In this document: piece after piece, positions 46,175 to 54,900 of the stretch
Position numbering within the stretch: position 1 is the first letter of the stretch
How the letters are laid out: each line of letters starts with the position of its first letter
Assembly: GCA_949358305.1 (NCBI GenBank)
Contig: OX442317.1
Location: forward strand, 12,900,186-12,964,185
DNA length: 64,000 bases
Source: Strigamia acuminata
Taxonomy: Eukaryota > Arthropoda > Chilopoda > Geophilomorpha > Linotaeniidae
Reading direction: 5' to 3'
Translations under genes and position numbers: made by a program
Notes under the pieces: model-generated
The model's input: the letters and a program-made list of their open reading frames with translations, nothing else
What the model was told of the DNA's origin: nothing
Database searches by the model: none

Positions 46175-46572
46175 TTTTTTTTTTTTTTTAGTCCCATTCC
46201 CAGTTTAAGTTTGGTATTGAACGTTGCTTTGATTGCTTTGGCGGCTAATTTTGTGCTTAAACTGACTGTTGGATCGGAGATGATTAAAACGCACGCTTCG
46301 ACCAACTTTCTGTCTGCTTCGTGTCTGGCTTCTAAATTCTCATTTATGTAAGCAATGTCGTGCAGTTTGCACGCTTCATCCAATGGGTTTATGCCTTTAT
46401 CACCTCTTGTTAGACGTTTATCTAATTTTGTGCCCGGGCCGCAATAGTTGTACCCGGGGATATGCATTTCTACCGGTAATTTATTGATTAGTTTATTCAA
46501 AAGTCCTTTTCCGGTTGCTGGAGATTTTTTTTTTTTATGAACTGATATTTCAAGGTCCCGCATGCCAAGCAT
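46162..46572 (-). CDS. Phospholipase A2-domain protein (parvovirus-VP1 type)
   Basis: A 136-codon frame with a calcium-loop motif YNYCGPGT (41-48), catalytic HD at 71-72 and Y75, the pattern of the PLA2 domain of parvoviral capsid protein VP1 and of many Polintons, where it is thought to breach endosomal membranes. A lysine-rich tail ends at KKKKKCLT and overlaps the integrase start. The first 16 or so codons (MLGMRDLEIS...) look like an out-of-frame reading of a zinc-ribbon sequence present in another frame immediately upstream (46497-46661). The native gene probably combines both, with the frame break at an A12 run (46525-46536). Confidence 0.75.
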   Translation of the reverse strand: MLGMRDLEISVHKKKKSPATGKGLLNKLINKLPVEMHIPGYNYCGPGTKLDKRLTRGDKGINPLDEACKLHDIAYINENLEARHEADRKLVEACVLIISDPTVSLSTKLAAKAIKATFNTKLKLGMGLKKKKKCLT

Positions 46573-46661
46573 TTGCCTCTTTTGTAGGCTCTGTTGTTCT
46601 TAGTGACACCCATTTCCAACGTGCCGGTAGGAGTAGACTTTTTACATTTAACGCAAAACAT
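46497..46661 (-). CDS. Zinc-ribbon N-terminal part of the PLA2 gene, frame-separated
   Basis: A 54-codon frame starting MFCVKCKKS, with C3/C6 and C31/C34 forming two CxxC knuckles separated by a basic stretch. It runs into 12 A residues and stops 28 bases beyond them, while the PLA2 domain continues in the -1 frame. A zinc-ribbon head fused to the PLA2 domain is the arrangement I expect for this protein. The ATG is 35 bases from the divergent ATPase start. Whether the break is a mutation, a homopolymer error in the assembly or a slippage site cannot be told from this sequence. Confidence 0.6.
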   Translation of the reverse strand: MFCVKCKKSTPTGTLEMGVTKNNRAYKRGKCLACGTLKYQFIKKKNLQQPEKDF

Positions 46662-46696
46662 GTTTGTCTTCTTTTTTTATTACGGGAATATAAAAA

Positions 46697-47374
46697 ATGA
46701 ATGTCATAAATTTTGACACGGGGCGTTTGGACAAATGTGAAAAGTCAATTTTGCCGAAAAACATAAGATGCATCATGTGTGGCCCGGCTGAATGTGGGAA
46801 AACGAATCTGTTGCTAAACTTCCTGCACTGGTTACGGTTTGACAAGCTGATGGTGTTTTCTAAAACTTTATTTCAACCAAAATACGAGCGGTTAAGAGAG
46901 TTGTTCGAGGATCTAGAATCGGAATTGGGCGAACAGGTAGCTCATTTCTTCCCGAGCAACGAGGATGTGCCGTCTCCCGAACAACTTTTTGATAAATCCG
47001 TGAACAAGTCTATTTTTGTGTTTGACGATGTGATGACCGACAAGCAACATAATATTGAGAAATATTTTGCCCAGGGCCGACATAGTAACGTAGACTCTTT
47101 TTACTTGTGTCAGACTTATAGCCGAATCCCAAAACAGGTGATAAGAGACAATGCCAATTTAATAATCATGTTCAGACAAGACGAAAGAAACATGAAACAC
47201 GTTTTTGACAACCATGTTGGAACGGACATGACGTACGTTCGATTCAGAGACATGTGTAAGTCGTGTTGGGATGATGATACGTTTGGCTTTCTCACCATTG
47301 ACAAGACCAAGTCTATGTCGAGCGGGAGATATAAAAATAAATTTTCCCCATTTTTAAAAAATGAACATGAATAA
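46697..47374 (+). CDS. Genome-packaging ATPase (FtsK/HerA type)
   Basis: A 225-residue P-loop ATPase that would drive DNA into capsids. Walker A is GPAECGKT (29-36); Walker B is SIFVFDDV with D110/D111. Further family-like stretches are RHSNVDSFYLCQTY (about 128-141) and RDNANLIIMFRQ (150-161). It opens the plus-strand morphogenesis group and overlaps the next gene by 14 bases. The ATG directly follows ATATAAAAA. No defect is seen. Confidence 0.92.
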   Translation: MNVINFDTGRLDKCEKSILPKNIRCIMCGPAECGKTNLLLNFLHWLRFDKLMVFSKTLFQPKYERLRELFEDLESELGEQVAHFFPSNEDVPSPEQLFDKSVNKSIFVFDDVMTDKQHNIEKYFAQGRHSNVDSFYLCQTYSRIPKQVIRDNANLIIMFRQDERNMKHVFDNHVGTDMTYVRFRDMCKSCWDDDTFGFLTIDKTKSMSSGRYKNKFSPFLKNEHE

Positions 47375-48584
47375 ACAGCAGCGTGGAAATTACGAGAAAT
47401 TAAAACAGAGCTTGAAAAAAAAGTTTCTGCAAGATAAGTTAAACAGAGGATCCGAAGATGAAGCGCTCGGTGCATTCTTCAAACCTGTAACTGCTGCATT
47501 GCATAGCCTGCCGCAGCAGCAGCAGCAACTATCTCCACCCCTTGCTCTACCACCTACGACTTTCAAATCCTCACCTTCCACTCCCATTAAAAGAGAGTTG
47601 TCATCTTTCACACCCATTACAAGTAAGTCCCATAATTTAAAGTACGAAATGGATCTAGAATCACCGCTCTTACCTTGGGAAAGTTCATCCTTAAAAAGGC
47701 AGTTCAGTCGCCAAAGCTTGTCCTCGAGTAAAATTGAAACTCCTCGACTTAAGTTTGGCCGGGATGATGGGAATGAAGAGGAAAATGTTACATTTCAAAG
47801 AGAGGGAGAGACGAGCCTCGTAGAAGATGATGTTGATGATGATGATTGGCAATTTGCTCATGTGCTTCCAAATATAAAATATCAACAAGAGATAAGAAGA
47901 AGTCTCGAATTAAAAATGACGGACAAAGAATCGCAAAACGCAGTACAGCAAGAGTTCTTGAAATATTACGCCGAAAATGCGGCTCATTTAGATACGGTGT
48001 TTGGAATTAGATATGACCCGTATGATTCAAAATTTAAAATAGGAGTCGAAGAAGTTAAATTCTTTCCAACTCATATACTTGTGAAAAACGTAAAGTATTC
48101 ACGAACTCCAACATTAATGCATCTCCTCATGCAAAAACTTCCACCGATTGAAGGAACTATGACAGACCAAAATTTTGTGGATTACGGCAGGATTCTCATT
48201 TCTAGTCAAGGGTTATTTAAAAAGAACAATTCGGCAACTAATATGCCAAAGTCTAGTAAAGGAGAAAAGTATATGACAGTGGTTAAACGAATTTGGGAAC
48301 TGTATAAAAATCGTCCAAAGACAACACCCCAAGCTGGCAAGAACACACCCCAAGCTGGCAAAGGCGTTAAGAAAACGTTTCGGCCGCACAACTCCGTAGA
48401 CTACAAGTATTACAATAACCCGGACAAATTAATAGACAGGCTGCGATTGTTGCATGCATCACGGGATGCTGGAAACCAGTCTCACGACAACGAAATTGTA
48501 GAAATACTTATGGAACTGAAAGAGGAAAGAGTCCTCGATAAAACCAAGTTTGAAAACATGCGCAAGAAAATTCTCGCGAATTAA
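47361..48584 (+). CDS. Conserved-type Polinton protein, 407 codons, function unknown
   Basis: The N-terminal third is low-complexity: lysine-rich, then glutamine-rich QQQQQ near 51-55, then Ser/Pro, with an acidic stretch near 155-165. A central folded-looking region (about 205-300) contains FGIRYDPYDSKFKIG and a stretch ending TLMHLLMQKLPP. Near 325-340 is a short PQAGK repeat, and the C-terminal 60 residues are helical and charged. Its place between ATPase and minor capsid fits a virion or assembly protein. I recognise the gene type from other Polintons but not its activity. Either ATG at 47361 or 47367 could be used. Confidence 0.75.
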   Translation: MNMNKQQRGNYEKLKQSLKKKFLQDKLNRGSEDEALGAFFKPVTAALHSLPQQQQQLSPPLALPPTTFKSSPSTPIKRELSSFTPITSKSHNLKYEMDLESPLLPWESSSLKRQFSRQSLSSSKIETPRLKFGRDDGNEEENVTFQREGETSLVEDDVDDDDWQFAHVLPNIKYQQEIRRSLELKMTDKESQNAVQQEFLKYYAENAAHLDTVFGIRYDPYDSKFKIGVEEVKFFPTHILVKNVKYSRTPTLMHLLMQKLPPIEGTMTDQNFVDYGRILISSQGLFKKNNSATNMPKSSKGEKYMTVVKRIWELYKNRPKTTPQAGKNTPQAGKGVKKTFRPHNSVDYKYYNNPDKLIDRLRLLHASRDAGNQSHDNEIVEILMELKEERVLDKTKFENMRKKILAN

Positions 48585-48594
48585 AAAAAACAAC

Positions 48595-49326
48595 ATGTCT
48601 ATTGTATTGAGTAGCACAAAGACCGATTTTCTCACCACATTCTCGTCGCCTTTATTACTGGGCGAGGATGAATTTGAATTGGGATTAGTGAGTCTGGAGA
48701 CTTTTAATTCAATGCCAAATATCACCGAGGAAAACAACGTATTCGTGTATTCGATCGATAAAACAAAAACATCACTAATCATTACTTTCCCACCCGGTAG
48801 TTATGAACTTGTCGACATTATCGCTCGATTACATACCGAGATGAAAGCGAGAGGACATTGGGACCAAAACAGTGACTTACCGTTCATCGACATAAAAGAG
48901 AATATTAACACTTTATCCACAACGTTGACGATAAGTCAAATGGAATATGCCGTAGATTTCACGCACGAGAATAACATGGCTCATTTATTTGGATTTGAAA
49001 AACGTGAATATACGGCTGGAACCAGCGAGTCGGTCAATCCTGTTAACATTTTCCACATAAACACCATACTAGTGCACTGCGATTTAATTACCGATTCGTA
49101 CTTGAACGGCGAAGCATCTCCGATTATTTACGCATTTTTTCCGAACGTTCCGGCCGGTTTCAAAATAGTCGAAATGCCGAATAACATACTATACTTGCCG
49201 GTAAAAAATCAATCCAAAATTCACGAAGTCAGGATATGGTTGACCGATCAAGATAGTAAACCCATCGATCTCAGAGGGGAAGTTTTTACCGCGCGGTTCC
49301 ATTTGAGAAGAAAAACGTCAGTTTAA
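48595..49326 (+). CDS. Minor capsid protein (penton-like, single jelly roll)
   Basis: A 243-residue protein starting MSIVLSSTKTDF; the ATG at 48595 follows TTAAAAAAAACAAC. The frame is open upstream into the previous gene but has no earlier ATG. Beta-rich sequence (FELGLVSLETFNSMPNI, SLIITFPPGSYEL, ILYLPVKNQSKIHEVRIWL) ends in LRRKTSV. Position directly before the major capsid gene and overall character match the Polinton minor capsid protein, which forms capsid vertices. The fold is inferred and not demonstrated here. Confidence 0.8.
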   Translation: MSIVLSSTKTDFLTTFSSPLLLGEDEFELGLVSLETFNSMPNITEENNVFVYSIDKTKTSLIITFPPGSYELVDIIARLHTEMKARGHWDQNSDLPFIDIKENINTLSTTLTISQMEYAVDFTHENNMAHLFGFEKREYTAGTSESVNPVNIFHINTILVHCDLITDSYLNGEASPIIYAFFPNVPAGFKIVEMPNNILYLPVKNQSKIHEVRIWLTDQDSKPIDLRGEVFTARFHLRRKTSV

Positions 49327-49335
49327 AAAAATAAG

Positions 49336-49491
49336 ATGCCGATTATATTTAAGAAAAAAAATATTACGACGCATTATGCCGTCACGAAAGAGAACCCTAC
49401 AATAGAACAGGCTATGAGAGGCGGTGGCAATGTGGAAATGAAAGTAGCTTCGCTTCGTCCTGATAACCGAGATTACATAAACTCTTTTTAA
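49336..49491 (+). CDS. Small Polinton ORF between the capsid genes, 51 codons
   Basis: Starts nine bases after the minor capsid stop, behind GTTTAAAAAAATAAG. The product begins MPIIFKKKNITTHYAV and ends RPDNRDYINSF. It is basic at the N-terminus, with a central GGGN and no membrane segment. Tight placement in the capsid operon and the shared A-rich start context argue for translation. Function unknown; a capsid cement or scaffold peptide is a guess from location only. Confidence 0.6.
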   Translation: MPIIFKKKNITTHYAVTKENPTIEQAMRGGGNVEMKVASLRPDNRDYINSF

Positions 49492-49533
49492 AAAAAATAT
49501 ATATATATATTACGTAATTAAAAAATAGCAACT

Positions 49534-50856
49534 ATGCAAGTCGCTGAAAATTATTTAGACGTCGAACAACCGTTCGTCATCGACGAATCCGTAAATGCGT
49601 ACAGATACCACGAGTATCACCCGATTATTGGGACAAATTTGAATAATGTGAACTCTGAAATTCGCCTAATCATACAGAACGAAGATATCTGGACACACCC
49701 CCATAAAAGTTACGTATGCGTAACGGGGCAGTTGACAAAGAATGATGGAACGGAATATGCGTCGGAGGGAAAAGACACCGATGATGCAGCAACGCTAGTG
49801 AATAATTTCATGCCTTTTCTCTTCAGCAACCTGAAATATCACATCGGTGACAAACTAATCGACGAGATTAATTATCCAGGCTATGCCACCACTATGAAAG
49901 GCGCTTTGACGTATCACAATCACCAAAACGCGATCGAAAATATGGGCTGGTTACCCGACCACAAGTCCGGCAAATCAGTGGATCTCGACAATCCCGGATT
50001 TGAGGAACGGCGCAGGTTATACAACTTGCTGCCAAAAAAGCACGGCACTTTTTCGTTGTTAGTGCCACTGACCCATCTGATGGGATTTTTTGAAGACTAT
50101 AACAAAGTCATTTACGGAGCCAAACAAGTTTTAACTTTGATGAGAACGCACAACGATGATGCCATTTTTAAAGCCGCGACCAAAACTGTGGCTGGAGCCG
50201 CGCAAGCCATACCCGAAGGTAAAATAGTTCTCCAACAACTATATTGGTTAATGCCGCACGTGATTCCATCCGACGTGCAAAAGAGTCGACTGCTCGCAGC
50301 CATGGATAGAGGCGTGAATATTCCATTAGCGTTCCGCCATTGGTCGTTCGAAATGTCGGACTTGCCCCAAACCACGGAGCATGCCTGGCGAGTGGTAACC
50401 ACCAGCACTTCCGAGAAACCGCGGTACATCATCGTCGGATTTCAGACCGATAAAAGAAACGACCAAACCAAAAATACGGCGATATTCGACACCGTTAAAG
50501 TCAACGAAGTTCATGCGTTCCTGAACTCCGAGCGGTACCCCTATTTAGACTCGAATGAGAACTTTGAAAATAGTAATTTCAGTAGGTTTCTGGAATCATG
50601 CATCCAATTTAGGAAAGATTATTACGGCGCATCCGATATAATGTTCAACGCGTGGGATTATGCGAAACTGTATCCGCTGATCGTGATCGATTGCTCAAAA
50701 CAGAGCGAGAGGCTGAAAACCGGCATAATCGACGTGCAAATAAAAATGAAATTTGAAACGGCAGCCCCGGCCAATACTAAAGCTTACGCTTTGATAATAG
50801 GCGACAGATTGATGAATATGAAATTGGACAAAGGCAAAATCGAAGTGTTATATTAA
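49534..50856 (+). CDS. Major capsid protein (double jelly roll)
   Basis: A 440-residue protein of the size of Polinton major capsid proteins, beginning MQVAENYLDVEQPF. Recognisable stretches are PFLFSNLKYHIGDKLID (about 92-108), a conserved-looking NPGFEERRRLYNLLP near 150-164, and a C-terminal jelly-roll half with KLYPLIVIDCSKQ. It would form the hexameric capsomers. It follows the small ORF by 42 AT-rich bases that include TTAAAAAATAGCAACT before the ATG. Intact. Confidence 0.9.
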   Translation: MQVAENYLDVEQPFVIDESVNAYRYHEYHPIIGTNLNNVNSEIRLIIQNEDIWTHPHKSYVCVTGQLTKNDGTEYASEGKDTDDAATLVNNFMPFLFSNLKYHIGDKLIDEINYPGYATTMKGALTYHNHQNAIENMGWLPDHKSGKSVDLDNPGFEERRRLYNLLPKKHGTFSLLVPLTHLMGFFEDYNKVIYGAKQVLTLMRTHNDDAIFKAATKTVAGAAQAIPEGKIVLQQLYWLMPHVIPSDVQKSRLLAAMDRGVNIPLAFRHWSFEMSDLPQTTEHAWRVVTTSTSEKPRYIIVGFQTDKRNDQTKNTAIFDTVKVNEVHAFLNSERYPYLDSNENFENSNFSRFLESCIQFRKDYYGASDIMFNAWDYAKLYPLIVIDCSKQSERLKTGIIDVQIKMKFETAAPANTKAYALIIGDRLMNMKLDKGKIEVLY

Positions 50857-50875
50857 AGTTATAAAAAAATAAGAG

Positions 50876-51355
50876 ATGTATAAAATACATAAGGTAGCGT
50901 TAACCCCCAATCAACAACGAAAGGTATCCAAATCCATCAAAAAAAGGATACCCTTACATTTAAGATTGAAGTATAAACAACTGAACGGCAATCATGGCTT
51001 GTCTCTTACTGATAGACAGATAAATAAGATTAAAAAGGCCGGTTCTAAAAAGAAAGGAATGACTTTAAGCATACCTACGAAACAGGTTAGACAAACTGGT
51101 GGATTCTTTCCATTGCTGCTTCCATTATTGGGGGCATTGGGTGGACTGGCTGGAGGTGCGGCAGGGATCGCTAAAGCCGTAGACTCGGCAAAAACAAATA
51201 AGGAAATGGTCGATGAAGCCAAGCGCCACAATCTAGCCACTGAAGGCAAAGGTCTACGACAGTCGTTAAAAAAAAAATTACGGATTCGCAAAACTGGAAA
51301 AGGTTTCTACTTGAAACCGTACGGCTCGTCGGCGGCGGGAAAGATGGGGCAATAA
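50876..51355 (+). CDS. Small basic protein with hydrophobic helix (pVI/pX-like)
   Basis: A 159-residue protein that is very lysine-rich at both ends, with a Gly/Ala/Leu-rich hydrophobic segment at about 76-99 (GGFFPLLLPLLGALGGLAGG) and a C-terminal GKGFYLKPYGSSAAGK. The combination resembles adenovirus-type core or membrane-lytic minor proteins, and similar genes occur beside Polinton capsid genes. Residues 131-133 fall on an A10 run (51268-51277), from which the -1 frame opens into the protease sequence. The start follows TATAAAAAAATAAGAG. Confidence 0.7.
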   Translation: MYKIHKVALTPNQQRKVSKSIKKRIPLHLRLKYKQLNGNHGLSLTDRQINKIKKAGSKKKGMTLSIPTKQVRQTGGFFPLLLPLLGALGGLAGGAAGIAKAVDSAKTNKEMVDEAKRHNLATEGKGLRQSLKKKLRIRKTGKGFYLKPYGSSAAGKMGQ

Positions 51356-51360
51356 TTCAA

Positions 51361-51443
51361 CCGCTGGATTCCCTGCAATTGGGCAAATTGGCTAGACGAA
51401 TGAATATTCCATTCTTCAGAGGCGTGTTCTCCAGAGACACGTT
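51361..51443 (+). pseudogene. Second adenain-like protease, N-terminal fragment
   Basis: In the frame -1 to the preceding gene, sequence typical of a protease N-terminus (RRMNIPFFRGVFSRD) runs up to the BEL/Pao insertion at 51444 and is then read into the LTR until a stop. The only ATG before the break is at 51400, but related-looking residues start earlier, and the frame is open back to 51244. The remainder of the gene is at 57873-58158. The ACGTT duplicated at the insertion marks the exact break. Confidence 0.75.
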
Positions 51444-51992
51444 TTTGAAATGCAATAAGGTATTGCGGATAAAATAATTAAATCCCTGAATAACAATGCT
51501 TATTTCAAATTGTTGTGTAGATTGTGAGAAATAAAGAGCATGACTTGTTGGTTCAAAACTTCTTCAAGACTGGTTTTATTCTTTCAAACAACGGCAATTA
51601 AATATACAAAAAGGAAATGACTAATATTTCTGTGCTACAAGTAAAGCACACAGAGAAAAGATGACGCGCTCCAAAAGGGGAGCGCAAGATAATTAGTTAC
51701 ACATTTAAAAGTAGGTGAATTCTTGGAATAGAAAAGATAAGTGGTTTAAGGTGAAAAAACAACTATTTTTAACTAAACAAATATAATTTCAAAAGGGTTC
51801 AAATAAAACACAATAAAATAATAGTTTGTCAAAATCAAACTAACATCACATCAATTAATGAGCAATTAAAATTAGCGATATCTCAAAATTTCACATTATT
51901 ATAAAAACAATCAAAATCCAATAATCAACATGAAAAACAAATAAACAGTGGCAATAATAATCAAAACGCGTAAAAACGTGTCGGTTTTCACA
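51444..51992 (-). repeat. 3' LTR of the inserted BEL/Pao element
   Basis: 549 bp, with TGTGAAAACC at the minus-strand start and TGCATTTCAAA at the end. The stop codon of gag-pol lies within its first bases. AATAAA occurs on both strands, as expected from AT-rich sequence. Matches 57319-57867 throughout. Confidence 0.93.
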
Positions 51993-54900
51993 CTGCCGGC
52001 GGCACAGGACCGGGGTGAATCTCCATTTTTATCAAACGTTGAATGGGTCGCCTAAATTTATTACCATTAGGCATTAAAAGTTCGCATGAACGTGCCACAC
52101 CATCCTTACTGGGGTGTATGCTGACGACGCGTGCCATTTTCCAATTGATTCTAGATTTTAGTAAATCTTCCACCAACACTACATCTCCCGTTTGAAGTTG
52201 ACAAGTATTTGGTTTTCCCACTTGTCTCTTTAAGTCGACCAAATACTCACGAGACCATCGTCGCCAAAAGTCCATCAAGATGCTTTGGCGTCTCTTCCAT
52301 TGGTGGATAAATGACTGCTGAGTCGGTTCGTTCGAGGCAGCGTCTTCAGCAGATGGCAAACCTGTTAGGTTGGTTCCCGTCAAAAAATGGGCCGGTGTGA
52401 GCGCTTCGGGTTCGTTTGGCGCGTCATAGATGTAAGTGATAGGTCTTTTGTTGATGACAGCTTCTACCTGAGTGAGTAAAGTTTCCAATTGAAAGAAGTT
52501 GAGAGAGGCTGATCCTATCGTTTTTTTTAAACAAGATTTGACAGTTTGAATCATCCTCTCCCAAAATCCCCCCCACCAAGGAGCATTCTCAACAATAAAT
52601 TTCCACTCAATTCCCTTTTGAGTTAGGAAATTACGCACGGAGTCGTCTTTCGTATTTCGCAACAGAGCGTTCAGTTCACGGTTTGTACGATGGAACGTCG
52701 TCCCGTTGTCACTGTAGATGGTCCTAGGCATCCCTCGTCGGCTGATGAAGCGTTCTAGCACGCCTACGAAGTCTGAAGTGGTCAGTGACGGAATCAGTTC
52801 TAGGTGCACTGCTCGAATATTGGCGCAGGTGAAGAGGGCGATGTATGCCTTCGTCTTCCTTCCTCGTACGATGATTGGGCCTGCGAAATCGACTCCGGTA
52901 ATGGCGAATGGGCTGCACTGTGACACTCGATCAAAAGGTAGTTGTCCGGGCACTTCTCTCATCAATCGTCCATTTATTCTCTTGCAAGTCACACACTTAT
53001 TTAGGATCGTTTTCAAGGTTCTCCTCGCGGCTGGCGTCCAGTAATTCTGACGGAAGTATGCCAGGGTGGCTGTCAAACCGCAATGGAAAACCTGAGAATG
53101 TGAAAACGATAAAATTAATTTGGTGAGTGCGTGATCGGACGGGAGAAGCACGGGGGAGTTTGCAGTGATGGCGTCTTTGGAGTTCCTGAGTCGAGTGTCC
53201 AATTTGAGTACGCCAGAAACGTCTAGATAAACGCTTAAGTTTTGCAGTTTCGAGTCGGTCAACGGCCTTTCGTTTTGTAGTCGTGTCATCTCGATCCCGT
53301 AACATTCTCTTTGTGCAGCTCGGATCAGCGTCGTCTCGGCCTGTTTGAGTTCGACGACGGTCAATGGTCCTCGAATCTTATTTGAGAAGTCGACAGTTCG
53401 TGTATTGGCGGCGAATCTCAGCATCCAAGCCGTGACCCGTCGTAATCGACTGAATGAGCTAAATTTGGAGAAAATAAATTCAGTATTAATGATTTGGAGG
53501 GATTCGATGTGAGTCTCAATGTCGTCCTCGTCCGACTCGTCTGCCATTTCCATATTCGAATTCGGCCAATCGTCACGAGGGCCTCGCATCCAATCTGGTC
53601 CGTTCCACCACAGCTGGTCGGTCATCAATTCGTCGACCATCAGGCCGCGTGTCAAGCGGTCAGCAGGATTGTCGATGCCCGGTACGTGACGCCAATTGTC
53701 AATTTTTGACTTTTCTCGGATCTCCAACACTCTGTTCTGTATAAATGTTGGCGGCCTTTTAGCTGTGTTGCGGATCCAGTGTATGCATATTTGGGAGTCG
53801 GTCCAGTAATGAATTTCACGGCATCTTGTCACCTCTTTAATTTGGTCGGCCATGCGGACTGCTACCAAAGCTCCCATTAGTTCCAATTTTGGCAATGTTA
53901 ATGGCTTGACTGGTGCTACCCTACATTTAGAAAAAATAAAAAAGGAATTGATTAAGTCTTCCGTGGTGTCTTGAATGTAGGCGACAGCACCGTACGCCTT
54001 GGGGCTTGCATCGGAAAAAATATGGATCTCGCAATTCATTTCATTTTTCACTCCCAGCCATCTTGGAATTTGGAATTCACTCAATTTTGGAATTTGTTCT
54101 GCCCATTTAAGCCAGTTGAGTCTAAGAACATCATCCAATTTTTCATCCCATTCCAATTTTCTCAGCCAAAGTGATTGGAAAAAGATTCTTGCAGTGACGG
54201 TGAATGGCGTGACGAATCCGAGTGGGTCAAATATCTGGGCGGAGATTTGGACTACTTCTCTTTTCGTCACTGTTGTGCTGTCCACGCTCGATATATTTTC
54301 GATTTGTAGACTCAGTTTGTCTGAAGTTGGATCCCATTTCAATCCCAGCACTTTGGATTCTTCATTTGATGTCACCTTTGCATCTGCAGGATCTTCTTTT
54401 CTGAATATTTCGCGTAGTTCAGGAGAATTAGTCTGCCATTTTACCAGTTGCATGCCGGCTGATGAGAGCATTTCGCGAGCTTGTTCGAATGTCCTCACTG
54501 CCTGGTCAATGTCGTCCACCGACGTGATCAAATCGTCCACGTATAAAAATCGACAAAGTAATTCGTATGTGGCGGGATATTTGTCTTGGTAGATCTTGAT
54601 GTGGCGTTTGATGGTCGCATTTAAAAGGAAAGGGCTGGGCGCTGCGCCGAAGAGAACGCGTGTTTGGCGTAGTACTCGAATTTTGGCTCGTCCCGTTCCG
54701 TCCCAGTCTGCGCAAACCCACAGAAAACGTGTTACGTCTCGATCCTTTACTTCAATTTCGATCATGTGGAACGCCTTGCGAATATCCGACGTCTCAGCGA
54801 TTTTTCGGAGTCTAAATTTCATCAATACAACGATTAGGGACGGCAAAAAGTTTATACCTTTGGACAGGCAATCGTTTAGCGATAGCTGCCCCTTTCGATG

